Position numbers and translations under genes: made by a program
Source of the DNA: Pachyseris speciosa
Lineage: Eukaryota > Cnidaria > Anthozoa > Scleractinia > Pachyseridae
Reading direction: 5' to 3'
Assembly: GCA_016490735.1 (NCBI GenBank)
Contig: JAEMWC010000965.1
Location: 118,501-182,500, forward strand
Length of the DNA: 64,000 bases
The notes under the pieces: generated by a model
Database searches by the model: none
Told to the model about the DNA's origin: nothing
Seen by the model: only the letters and a program-made list of their open reading frames with translations
Shown here: positions 24,100 through 35,890 of the stretch, piece after piece
Numbering within the stretch: position 1 is the stretch's first letter
Layout: each line of letters opens with the position of its first letter

Positions 24100-26765
24100 G
24101 GGCACACAGTATTGTCTGAACTGAGAGTTTTACTGAGCGGAAATATTATAACTGACGTTTCTGATCACTTTTCACAATTTTGCATTTTGTCTTCTGTAAA
24201 AGAGAACTCCAATAGAAAGAAAATAATTCACAAACGTGACTTCTCACATTTCTCTGCAGAAAGCTTTAATAGTGACCTTTCTGCAGTCGACTGGGAAAAC
24301 ATACTTTTAACAAAATCTAACAATATTGATGATTTATTTTCAGCCTTCTTTAAATGTGTTAATAACATTGTTAACAAACATGCTCCTATTAAAAATCTAT
24401 CAAAACGTAAAATTAAGCAACTTGCTAAGCCTTGGATTACAAAGGGACTCAGAACCTCAATTAAGGTAAAAAACAAACTATACGTACTGGGCGACTCCGT
24501 TAAATATACATACTACAGAAATAGGTTAACCGCCCTTACACGCCTTAGTAAACAAAAATATTATGCTAATTACTTCCTTGCAAATATTAACAACATGAAG
24601 AAAACGTGGCAAGCAATAAATACACTTCTCACAAACCGCAAAAGAAAGTCTCACTCTATAACAGCACTGAAAGACCCACGTGATAATAACCTTGTCACAC
24701 ATAATCCCTCAAGAATACCTAACATCTTGAACGAACACTTTGCAACTATTGGTAACAAATTAGCAATGAAATTATCCCCACGCAGTAATTATAAGGACTA
24801 TCTGGCTAAATCCAAATCACCTGACTCTTCCTTTCTTTTTCAGCCCGTCTCACCAGAAGAGGTTAAATTTGAAATTTTATCGCTTTCTAATAACAAATCG
24901 CACGGACTTTACTCATGCCCCGCGCAGCTCTTGAAATGTGCATGCGATATCATCTCTCCCGTCTTAGCGGAAATCTTCAACATCTCCATCTCATCAGGGG
25001 CTTATCCCTCAAAACTTAAAATATCATAGATAACTGCGATATTCAAATGCGACGATGAGACGGATGCTTTAAACTATAGACCTATATCATTACTTTCTAA
25101 CTTTAATAAAGTTTTCGAGAAAATAATGTACAATCGGATGGTCAGCTTCATTGAACAGCATTCCATCCTGTATTCGTCGCAGTATGGCTTTCGCCAGGGG
25201 CACTCTACCAATCATGCTATCATCGATATAGTTGAAGCTATTCAGTCAAATATGAATCGACGCTTGTTTACCTGTGGGATCTTTATTGACCTAAAGAAAG
25301 CTTTTGATACTGTTAATCATAAAATTCTACTTGACAAACTTAATCATTACGGTTTTCGAGGAATTATCAATGACTGGCTTAAATCCTATTTGACTGATCG
25401 CACCCAAACAACCCAGACAGACTCCCACATCTCGGATAAGTGCGCATGCACATGCGGCGTACCACAAGGCTCAGTATTAGGGCCCCTTCTTTTTCTACTT
25501 TATGTAAATGATATCCATAATTGTTCTAGCAAATTGAAGTTCTTTCTTTTTGCCGATGACACCAGTATTATATTTGCTGATAAAGACCTGAAAAAATTAG
25601 AAGTGACTGGAAACAACGAGATTGAAAAACTTAACGATTGGCTAACTTCTAATAAATTAACATTGAATACTAAGAAATCTAACTATGTCATCTTCCGACC
25701 CTACCAAAAGAAAATCCAAAATATTCCTCAAATTTGTATATTTGATCATGATTCAAACAAAAATGTAAACCTTGAATACAAAGACTGTATTAAGTATTTA
25801 GGCGTTCTTATCGATGAAAACCTTTCCTGGAAGAACCATATCGATTCTGTTATAACCAAAATAAGCAAAACTGTTGGAATGTTAAGTAAACTAAGACATT
25901 ATATACCATTTTGTGTTCTTATAAACATCTATAATGCTCTTATAACACCTTATCTCTCCTATGGACTTATTACATGGGGCCACGCCTCTAAAACACATCT
26001 AAATAAACTCACTATTCTACAGAAGCGCGCACTACGCTTAATTCACTTTGCAGACAGAAATGAGCACGCTATCCCTTTATTTGTCAAAACTAGCGTTTTA
26101 CCTTTAAGTTTTCTTTTTGTCCAAGCGGTCTCAAACTTAATGTATGATATAAATGCAAAACAAGCACCGCCAAATATTCTAAATCTTTTCTGTAGAACTT
26201 CTAGCATACACAAATATGCTACCCGCTCGTCAACCTCTCAGAACTTTTATATTAAAAATTCTAAAATCGACCGACAAAAATACTCTTTTTCACGTGTTGG
26301 AGCAAAAGTGTGGAATGGGATACCTGAAAGAATAAAAAAGTTGCCAAAAAATAGTTTTAAGAAAGAAATGAAAAGAATACTATTTGACATTTTGAAAACT
26401 GAAGATAGCTACATTGAAATCGATAAAATAATATTTGATCTAAAGAATCATTAGAGAAGACACAAGTGAAAGTACTTTTATTATCTTAATATCTCAAGCT
26501 CTCCCTCTCTCTTTTCTCTTTTCTCTTTTTTTTTTTAATTTTTGTTGTTGTTGTTGTTTTTTGTTTTTGTTTGTTTGTTCAATCTCGCACAAATACACTT
26601 ATCTTTTTTTTCTCTTTTTTAATCCTGTACTGTAATATAATTGCCTCTGTTTCAATAGACTGGCCTGCCACGATTAGCTAAGCTACCTGCAGGTCAGTCT
26701 AAATTGTAATATCTCTATTCACTTTATTTTTTAAATAAACCTTTATAAACCTTTATGAACCTTTA
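24100..26765 (+). mobile_element. Non-LTR retrotransposon (jockey/CR1-like LINE), 5'-truncated, one in-frame stop
   Basis: A single frame from 24112 to 26454 is broken only by a TAG at 25027-25029. It begins at the end of the endonuclease domain (SDHFSQF), then passes through the linker and the reverse transcriptase: NYRPISLLSNFNKVFEK, QYGFRQGHSTNHA, GIFIDLKKAFDTVNH, GVPQGSVLGPLLFLLYVNDI, and the catalytic FADD at about 25550. A C-terminal domain with [13 protein letters not shown] and VGAKVWNGIPE follows. The endonuclease N-terminal part is absent, so it is immobile. The 3' UTR ends in repeated CCTTTATAAA units (26738-26765). The near-open frame implies recent insertion. Confidence 0.93.
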
Positions 26766-28602
26766 AGAGAGAAAAATCTTCAAAGTTTCACTTTGCCAAA
26801 CATGGGTATTTTCTGCCCATACCTACCATCAGTCTTTCAAATGTTATGAAAGAACAATTCAGCAGATTGGCTTTATTTTGGTTCATTGCATGGAAGGTTT
26901 GTGTACCTCTAGTTTGATCCCTAAAAAGCTGGTAACAGTAAAATCATGAAAAGCAAATAATTGTTGCCATCTACAAATTCCATGCCAGTTTCAAATTTCA
27001 AACCTGCATAGGGTCACAAAAAAAATTGCTGTGGTCAGGTTTTGCCATCTTTCCCAGCAATATCACAGCAAAAGTGTTTGTTACACATGGGGAAAAGGGT
27101 AAAAAATCAAACATGCATGACAGTGCACTTCTCCAGCGAAGTAATAGCATACAGATAGGATGTAAACAACATATCAGCTCAAAATTAGTGCAAGAATTAA
27201 ATGAAAATCTTACCTCGCAAACGAGCAGTCTGAACAAATCTTTTTATGACTCAATCCTTTATTCAGAGAGTAAACATTACAAAACAGTTCTTCTGCTTTC
27301 AAATTAAGGAGGAAGTTTGAGAAAAAAAAGGAAAACAATAGCTCTCTCAGTTCCCTTTTTATCAGCAACCTCAACGAAGCAGCCAAACAGCAAGAATTTG
27401 CCCCCATTGCATCCCGGGAGGTTCCACATATCTTTGAGCGGGAAAGGCTCTTCCAAAACAATTTACCATTTTCTGACCAAGTCTCAGACTAGGCTTCAAT
27501 CCTGCACCAAAAGTTGTTCAGGCACCTTCAGCATTCAATAAAACTTCCGCCAGTGAAGATTGGAGCCCGATGAGACAAGGCACATCTGCTTTGAGGCCCC
27601 CCGTCCACGAAAAACAAACTGTCAGCAGATTCAAGCGAGCGTTCGAACAAAGTTTGTTGTATTCGCAGTGCCAATAAGCGGTTCTTTGGAATTGGCAAGG
27701 TTTAAGCCTTCTCAGCCCTTGATGATGAGCTCCGATACCAGCAAATGACCCAAAACACAATAATTTAGGGCAATTTTGACCATTCCAAGGTTAATTCTGC
27801 AAACGATTCAGCCGACCAGAGAGTGAGTTCAAATGAGCCGAGTATAGCCACATGACCAACAGTCATGTGACAAGATATATGCATAATGATACCCAGTCCT
27901 CCATCAAATCTTTGGAGAAATAAGAGTTGTAATACCCCCCCCCCCCCCCCCCCCCTACCGTCAACTCACTTTTAGCAAAAAACTCATGGTTTCTTCATAG
28001 GCTCTTCAGTGGGAGACCACCTTAAGATATTTTTAGAAAACGGAAGTCTGTTTCCCGGGACGTCCGCAAGAAATTGAGCATGACGTCATGAGAAGTTATC
28101 GGAGCGTGCCAACCAACCTCGTTCCCAGGGTCTCTCCTCTTCCCGCCCCCTGGAAAGGCCCGAATGCACTGGCACAAAAGGCTGTATCTACGCTCGGGAG
28201 AAGAATATGAACAAAAAAAGTCATTTCTAAGCTAGAAAAAGGACTGAATTTCGTTATGATGGCTGAAGTTTGGTTTTTCAGCGATGATTTCCTTAAAAAA
28301 CATGAAGGCAAAAAGGGGCATTTTTGTCGTTTCTCTTTGACGTTAAAAATGGTCAGTTTCATTCTTGTCCAAACTCAAAAGGCCATATTTGGTAAAAATC
28401 GCTACGTTTCTTGCATTTATTGGATATCCAAATTTAAAGGGCATTCCATTTCGTGCTCACAACTAACAGTTAAGGCAATATTCGTGCGATTGAGAAAGTT
28501 GCAATGTTTTGAAGCATGGGAGTTTTTTACGGAGCGATGACCAAAGTAGAGAAAGCTTTTTGGTTGGACACTGCCATGGTCAAGTAAATGGCAGGACAAG
28601 AA

Positions 28603-28603
<1 letters not shown>
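26766..28603. other. Intergenic with repeat fragments
   Basis: No gene called. A poly-C run lies at ~27937-27953. The segment 28160-28540 is homologous, inverted, to the left half of the TTAA element at 53757. A broken plus frame at 27345-27560 (FAPIASREVPHIFERERLF) looks protein-like but has stops and was not identified. Confidence 0.5.
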
Positions 28604-28654
<51 letters not shown>

Positions 28655-29375
28655 CACTTTATTTAAGTCTCAGAAATTAAATATTCAGCTAAGTTAGACT
28701 ACATGTACATATGTTGTATTTATGTTACCAAAAGAAGAACACAGCAAAATGAAATTAATTAATAGCAGCAGCGGCAAATTCAAGTTGGGTTCCTCATCCA
28801 GAAGGCAGTACTTATGCTCTTTCTTAAAAGTATGGTGGGGCAGACACTTAGGGGGGGACTTAACCTAAACACTGCTTTTGCGTCGCTTGACATGAATTTG
28901 ACGTTTATATCTCGTTCGCGTTTCAAGCAATCCAAAATCCCTATGCTCATCCCACGAAGCTGTGTTGTGGGGTATTTTGTGAATTTTTTGGTGATTTTTG
29001 GACATATTTGGGAAGAGATAATTTTTCTAGAAGGATTTGTTAAATTTAGGCAAATAAGTAATATTAAAGATCTAACGAAGGTTTAAAATTGGAATTTGAG
29101 AGGGAAAATTAGTAGATTGACACCAAAACAGTTCCCCAGCAACCTTCAGTGCCCTTGTGGGGTGTCAACTGTCTGGCGGTGTTTCAAAACATTTTTGTAC
29201 ATTTTTAGTCCCTTCTTTAAACTCCTCACCCTCCTCACCTTAAGTCCTACCTTAATTCTGAGAGGTATAGATTTCCAAATCTTTGAACTAGAGAATCTAT
29301 ACGTTGATTTACCCATATTAGTCAATACTCTCGGCCGAAATAATTCAGGTTATTAACAAATCTTGTATTGTAGTT
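28604..29375 (-). mobile_element. LINE 3' fragment with (ATT)n tail
   Basis: The minus strand encodes a late LINE segment (STYRFSSSKIWKSIPLRIK, ~29305-29250), then 3' UTR ending GAGACTTAAATAAAGTGATT and an (ATT)n tail at 28604-28650. The tail matches the fragment at 35740-35890. Confidence 0.65.
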
Positions 29376-29496
29376 GTGTACATTATTTACTGGAGTCAGG
29401 ATATGATATCCGAGAGAGGACATCTGGAATGCTACCAATTTCATTCTTGATCTTATGTGTAAGGCAACTCATTCTAAAGTAACCCTAATTAAGGCG

Positions 29497-30403
29497 GCCA
29501 TCCCAATAAAATGTTTCGTTTCCCATCGCCCAACCGACCCTATTTGTTCGAAAAGTAAAAAAAATCCCAGATTCACTAGTCAAAGAAGCAAGTACTTTAA
29601 TTTACAAGCACACGATCTTGTTTTATTAACGACAATTGGTATGATGTGATGTCCTTGTCTTTAATTAACATCGATACTACGTTTTTTAAAGGCTGTTTAG
29701 ACATTTGATAGTCGGCGTGTTAATGTGTACATCTTTTACCATCTGATTATATATCTTACAGATTAAACGTGAGATTTAACATGTCTGCCATTGTACAGGG
29801 GTACTCAACAAGCCAAATCAGCCAAAAGCTGTAAAAAGGCATCTTTAAGTACCTTACGGTGTTCAAGTCTGTTTAAAGTAATGTTTTCTTAAGCTAGAAG
29901 AAGTTCATCTGTTCGGATTCCCTAGCTGAAATTTTAATTGCCCGAAAATGTTAGGGAACAAACTTCCTATGAGAAAATGCAAGCTGAAATGAGCTTTCCA
30001 CGAACTTTCTAGGGAACTATTTTCTTTCCGAAAATGCTAGTTGACATTTTTGACTGCCAAAAACAGCAATTACGACCTTTTCGAAAACCTCAGGGGCTAT
30101 GATTTCCCAATTGCGAATCATATCATAGGCCACGTTTTAGTTACGAAAATCCGAGTGCACTCTTTAATCGACGCCGAAAGCAGAATATCTACAGATATCT
30201 ACCAAAACTTGTCGTTGGGTGCCCCTGATTGTAGATAAGGAATAACGAACGAAAAGACCAGGTTTGTAACCAGGCTTTCCTACTTAGCAGCTCAGCCTTC
30301 TATGGAACCCAGACCCCTTCAAGTGTTCATTCTGTTACTTTTTTTTTGCCCGACCGACCAACTAACCAGGCGATGGGAAACGAAACATTTTATTGGGATG
30401 GCC
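29497..30403. mobile_element. MITE with 35-bp inverted repeats, host of a nested insertion
   Basis: Left end GGCCATCCCAATAAAATGTT, right end the reverse complement (to 30403). Copy C of the CAGGGGCACC family sits inside, so the original element was ~470 bp. No clear TSD seen. Confidence 0.7.
29796..30227 (-). mobile_element. CAGGGGCACC element, copy C (6-bp TSD), nested
   Basis: Exact ATTGTA at 29790-29795 and 30228-30233. Same orientation as copy B. Confidence 0.87.
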
Positions 30404-31503
30404 AAACTCTCAAAATAGCCCACAAGATTGGCATCCAAGTCACTGTATCTTTGAGAATAAGAAACCGATGACTGAAAGCTAGCCCGAGAGGGTATTCCCT
30501 AATTGATAACAGCGCTAACCCATACCATTTATTCAGTTTTATTGTGGTGATTTATGGTTTTGCACCACTCTTGGACTGCTTTTAGGATGCAAGTTTGTAA
30601 ACCAAAAACATGTCAAAAAAAGGAAACAGAACTGACTGCCTTGTTAGATCGACTGGGTATGATGAATTCCTACCAACACAAAACAAGGTTCCATTAGATC
30701 TTTTCGTGGGTAGGTTACAAAATATCTGTCTCGCAGCGAAACTATATAAGGACCGTAGCAAACTTGAGTCATAATAATGATGTTAAAAAACTTCTTTGGC
30801 TAAAAATCAGTGCTTTATTAAAACAGCTCTCAACTACCTGTACTGCAGTCTTCGAAAGGCAGAAAGAAAATAAAAACGGTAAAATGAATGTGAGAGCAGA
30901 ACCGCGTTAAGTACTCGAGTTCGCGTTGCTCACAGGACGGTATACATAAGTGAATTCCGCAATCCCCACGTTACTCAGATATTTCTTAACGCGCTTCAAT
31001 GTTTATAATAAAACCTTTATTAATTGACGTGAAGTGATGTAAAGCAGTTGATACGTTACAAAACGGTGTAGCGATGTGAAGCGTTGTCCGTAGCGAAGCG
31101 ATGAAATGAAGCGATATAACGAAGCAGTTTCGAAAACTAAGAAACAAATAACAAATAAAACTTAAAAAACTACAGCAACCTTAGCGTGAAAAAGGTAAAA
31201 CTAACAGCCACAAATGATGAAAAGGTTACAAACTTACTTCTGTATCCGACTGAGGGAGTGATCACAGAGCGGTTGAAAACGTTGAGTCTTAATACGTTGA
31301 CTTGCTTAAATTGAACTGACTAAGAATTGCTAGTTATCTTTGTTAACTTAATTGTGCGTGAGTAAATGTATCCGTTGAGCTAACCGCAATAAAAACTAAT
31401 TATACTCGTACAAAGAAACATTAATGCCTAGAAAGGAAACACAAAAATAAAACATGTGGCAGTAACAATGAAAATCTGCTAGTGTATACTGCGTGTGTAT
31501 ACA

Positions 31504-31580
31504 TAGCCTGCGTGCATACGTCTCCTGTTTTCTGTTGCACGCGTGCAACAAAGGAAATAGGAGACGTCTGCACGCAGGTA
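31504..31580. mobile_element. 77-bp palindromic element with TAGCCTGCG end
   Basis: TAGCCTGCGTGCATACGTCTCC at the left, GGAGACGTCTGCACGCAGG(TA) at the right. Its termini resemble the AH elements (TAGCCTGCGAACGCAGACG). No 9-bp TSD is visible, and the right end has lost a C. Confidence 0.5.
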
Positions 31581-32727
31581 AAAACGATTGTAATGCATGA
31601 AAATGAATTATGAGGATCGGAAGCTAACTTATGTCAGCTGGCTTCAGTATTTCCTTAAACCTCAAAGATTTTCTTCCTGCACCAAGACGGTCTCAGGGCA
31701 AGACGACAACAAAAATTACATTCGGTGAGCAGTTTGCGTAAGTTTCTTTTATTAATTTTCACGTTTTCAATACTTTCAGGAGCTTAAACTTAAATCTCCA
31801 CCAATGTTTATGGCCAAAAATTACACAATAATGTAGCCACTGCCAAGTCAAGTGAAATTCGTCTTTTCCAATGTACTGTATATGCCAGAGGAAACCAAAC
31901 CAGTAATCACTGTGGTTATATTCGTGCCTCAACAGAAACATGTACGGTCATTCTTTAAATACATGTACTATTAAAGGGGTATTCACACAACAGGACAAAA
32001 TTGTACAAAATTGGGCAGAAAATGTTCCCATAAACCGACATGGGGACCTCAAATTAATTTTAGTGGGGAGAGCAAATACTAATTTTCCTCTCGCAATTTC
32101 TTCAAAAGAGAACTTCAGAACTTGAAATACAGTTGGAAAATGAAAGGCTGGTCAATTTTTCCAAGTTTCAATCAAGTTCTACCCTCTCCATCCACAGCAA
32201 GAGAAAACAGTAAATATTTTTAGTGCTGAAAACAACAGTATATTTTTACATACCAACTACAGTTACAGATCATCACTTTTTGCCTTGAATTAATAAGATC
32301 ACAAATGGTTTTTCTAAAACTAACTATGCATCTTGTTGCAAAACCTTGAATTTACCAATTGCCACTTACATTCAGTAACATCTTTTGTAACTTTTAAATT
32401 AAATTATTGGCGCTAAAATAGTATGATGGTGCCCCTTCAATCAAACAAATGTAGAAGTACCTGTAAGGACTTGATGTTAAACCAATCAACCCCCAACAGT
32501 GATCCCCATGTGATTTCTCCTTACTACCTCACCAAATATTAAGGCCATGGGAATAAAAGATGAAAATGCCTTGATTTTCAAACAAATTCTCCCAGCTATT
32601 GTTAAAGGAAATATACAGAGAAGACTGGGGAGAATATGTATGTTGAAAATACAGCATAAAGAGTTAACTGGGCTCTGCTGTAGTTAATAATTTACGGTTG
32701 ACTTTCTTAAGGGAGATAGTTTTTAAA

Positions 32728-32758
32728 CCCTTTAACCCCCAAGGGGTCTCCTTTTGAT

Positions 32759-32796
<38 letters not shown>

Positions 32797-32822
32797 AAGT
32801 CACTCTTAGGGAGGAAAGGAGA
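32728..32822. mobile_element. Degraded relative of the CCCTTTCACC MITE
   Basis: Left AACCCTTTAACCCCCAAGGG, interior CTGGCGTTAGACAGAG, like the 2781-2874 element; right end GGGAGGAAAGG is degraded. Confidence 0.45.
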
Positions 32823-33129
32823 TAGTTTTTTTTTTTAAGCAACAACCTCTGGAATCAGTATGCATACATGGTGCCTAGTCAAAAATGTGTGTTATGGAAG
32901 ATTATGCTCTTGTAACTTTAAAAAAATCAGGATTTCAGTGAGCTGGTTAATGGAGATGAATGCTGACGAAAAGGATCGCTCACAGAAAGATGCAATACAC
33001 AATTCTCACTTAAATGCTGCAAACTCACAGTATCATTGTTACTTTAAGTAAACGAAATGGCAGCTTATTCTTTCAACTAGGTCATCTTATAAAAGAATAT
33101 CCCAGAAATTTCAGTCTCTAGCTTTGTCT

Positions 33130-35840
33130 CTACTGTTGTTGTTCATAATACTCACGTGGAGAGCATGTCGGCATTTCCACAACATGAACATCGTTCAGCC
33201 TGGAATAATCAACATGATAGTAACCTTTATCACTGTACTGAGATTTCTTCAGAGTGTCGCAAAAGTCATAACCCCACAATATTTCACTGTTAAGATAAGA
33301 ATTTTTGGGCTGAGTATTTAATCCAGTTGCTTCAACCACACCATCGAGCACAACAACAATTTCAAATTCCGTCTCATGAAGTTTGTCTGGTGTTAGGTCA
33401 AAAAAGGGGCTGTTCTCATCAATAACATGAATAATCACCATTGGCAGCATCAAGAACAGTTGGTTCCTGAAATCATTGTCAGGGTTACGCCAGTCATAAC
33501 ACACTTTGAGATCTTCCTGGTAAAAGGGGATTTCTTTATGCTCCTTTGTGACCCATGTCCGGAACAACTGCATTCGCACAGAAGCATCAACGATCTGGCT
33601 TTTTCTGATGTCTCCAACTCTAAACATAAGACAGAGTTTTCCATCCCTTGGTGCAATAACGGCATGCTTTGAGAACAAGACTGTCCTTGAGCGCTCTCGT
33701 GGCCTTGATAACTTTGTAAATGTCAAGCCAAGCATGAATGCATCTATTAACAACCCTAGAAGAGTCTGCAGCTGTAGAACTATCACTGCCTCAGGGCACT
33801 TCGTTGTTATGGACTTGTCACCATATCCAATGGTCTCTTGAGTTTCCACGGAAAAAAGAAATGCTGCAGTCCAGTTGTCAACCTGTTTGAGGTAGATGAA
33901 TTCAGTAACAATCTGTCTTCAATGGTAAAATGAAACAAATCGGACAGATGCAGTACTAACGGGGGAAGTGGAAGGTAAACACAAGAAATTGCAAGACTAG
34001 CATTTCTCCACATACAGTAAGCCAAGATGTTTTTTCAAACTTTGAAATTAGGTCATTATCATTCGATACTTTTTCTCTTCCTTTTCATTGGCTCATAGCC
34101 TGCGAACGCAGACGTATTTCCGGCTGTCACTGGTTCCGCCGAAAATAACGTCTGCGAACTCGAGCCAGATATTGATTTCCGTGACGTCAAAACTTTTGTT
34201 TTGTTATTGACCAAGTTTATTGACCATTAAAATTCACCGATAGAATATGACACTCGCGTACACGCGCGACGCCGCGGGAACTTTTAGAGTTCGCAATGAG
34301 CGCCATCGAAACATCGAAGAAGATTTTAACTTCCGAGGTTTGTTTTCTTTGCAAGGCAAAAGTTTCCAGTGAAGAAAAGATAAAGGTGTTTGGAAAAAGT
34401 ACACTGGCAATTCACTCATTAATTCTGCGTTCAACTGAAGTCGATCTGTCCGCTTACGTCGGGAGCGATCTTGCCGCCATTTGCCGCACCAGATGTTATA
34501 ATCGTCTGCTTCGCTATAAGAGAGCTTTGGACAGAGTAGGAGACATTGAAAATGAAATCAAACAAGATTTCAAAAATGATGGCCCGTTCCGAGTCAAAAG
34601 ACTCGCTAAAGAGTCAGGACAAAAGCCAGAGGCGAAAAAGAGCTTAAAGTTCGAAGATGCAAATGTAAACAGCAGTCCATCGCAAAGTATCGGCTGGAAT
34701 TGGCACCTTTCCTTTTACAAGCCCTTACATACACATACATACATACTTTATTTGATAAGTAGGTTGTGTTAAAGGCAGCCAAAGGGCTGATGTGGACCTA
34801 CTATACTAAACATTAAGAATTACATGTATGAAAATTGCAATAATAACTTAGAACTAATGTATACAAATAATACAGATAATACAAATAAATACAAATAATA
34901 CGGTATTCACTAAGACTAACATATAAATCTAAAAGTAGATGAAATGATCCTTTTTGTTAGCGACTACTGTTGCCTCTTTGTCAAATGAAAAATTGTCAAT
35001 AATCTTAACATGTTTACGTAAAATTTGTTTAAAAGAATAAAAACTTTCAGGTATTTTAACTAATCTATTTACAAAATTCCAAATAACAGGACCTCTATAT
35101 CGTAGGGAGTTCCTGCCAGTCTCTGATCTAAATCTAATGATATTAAATTGGTTGGGAACACGAGAAGATCTAGAAGAAACTCTTTTAGAAAACAGTTCAC
35201 ATATCGATTGGGTCATTGTTCCATAATATACTTGGTGCTGTTAGCCCTATTGCTCCAGTAGCCACGTTTCCAAGTCGTGCTTTTCTTGCTCCAAATGGCT
35301 TGCTGCAAAACGCTTTCGGAGGAATAACACCAGGTTTTACTGGCCGATTGTTGACCTCCACGCCACAGAAACAAGTCGAGTTTCAGAAACCAGAACGACC
35401 CATTGCAGATACTAAGGAGACTAAGGTACATCTTACTGTAGCATATCCAAATAAATCTGTTCACAAGGAATTGAAAGATGATTTTGCAGTTCTCGGCAAA
35501 GCAATTTCTAATGGATCCCCTCAGAAAATTGCAAGAGCTGTGCTAAAAAGTGTCACACTTCGAAAGATTGTTGTCGAGAAAGTGCTCCAGCTGATGAACA
35601 CGCAGTTAAATGACATTTGTTCCAGAAAACGGCCATCTATTCTTAGAGCTAACACGAAGGAGGAAATCGCGAACTTCGATTTCGAGAAAGTCTGCCTTGA
35701 GTGGAAGGAGAGAGCACCGATTTTCTATGTTTTCCTCATGACATTTGATTTGATTTGATTTATTTAGAGTTAAGTTGATTTAGTCTCCCCAATTAGTAGA
35801 GCATCTGTGCTCGGCTAAATACATTTGAGACTTAAATAAA

Positions 35841-35890
<50 letters not shown>

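Larger units (their letters stand above)
30404..33129. other. Intergenic downstream of Kir B
   Basis: No gene recognised. 31020-31130 is a degenerate short repeat of GAAGCGATG-like words. The Kir B 3' UTR and poly(A) site must lie in its right end. Confidence 0.5.

Noticed and set aside
27345..27560. Protein-coding gene at 27.4 kb
   Set aside because: Protein-like run has in-frame stops, no start and no identifiable family.
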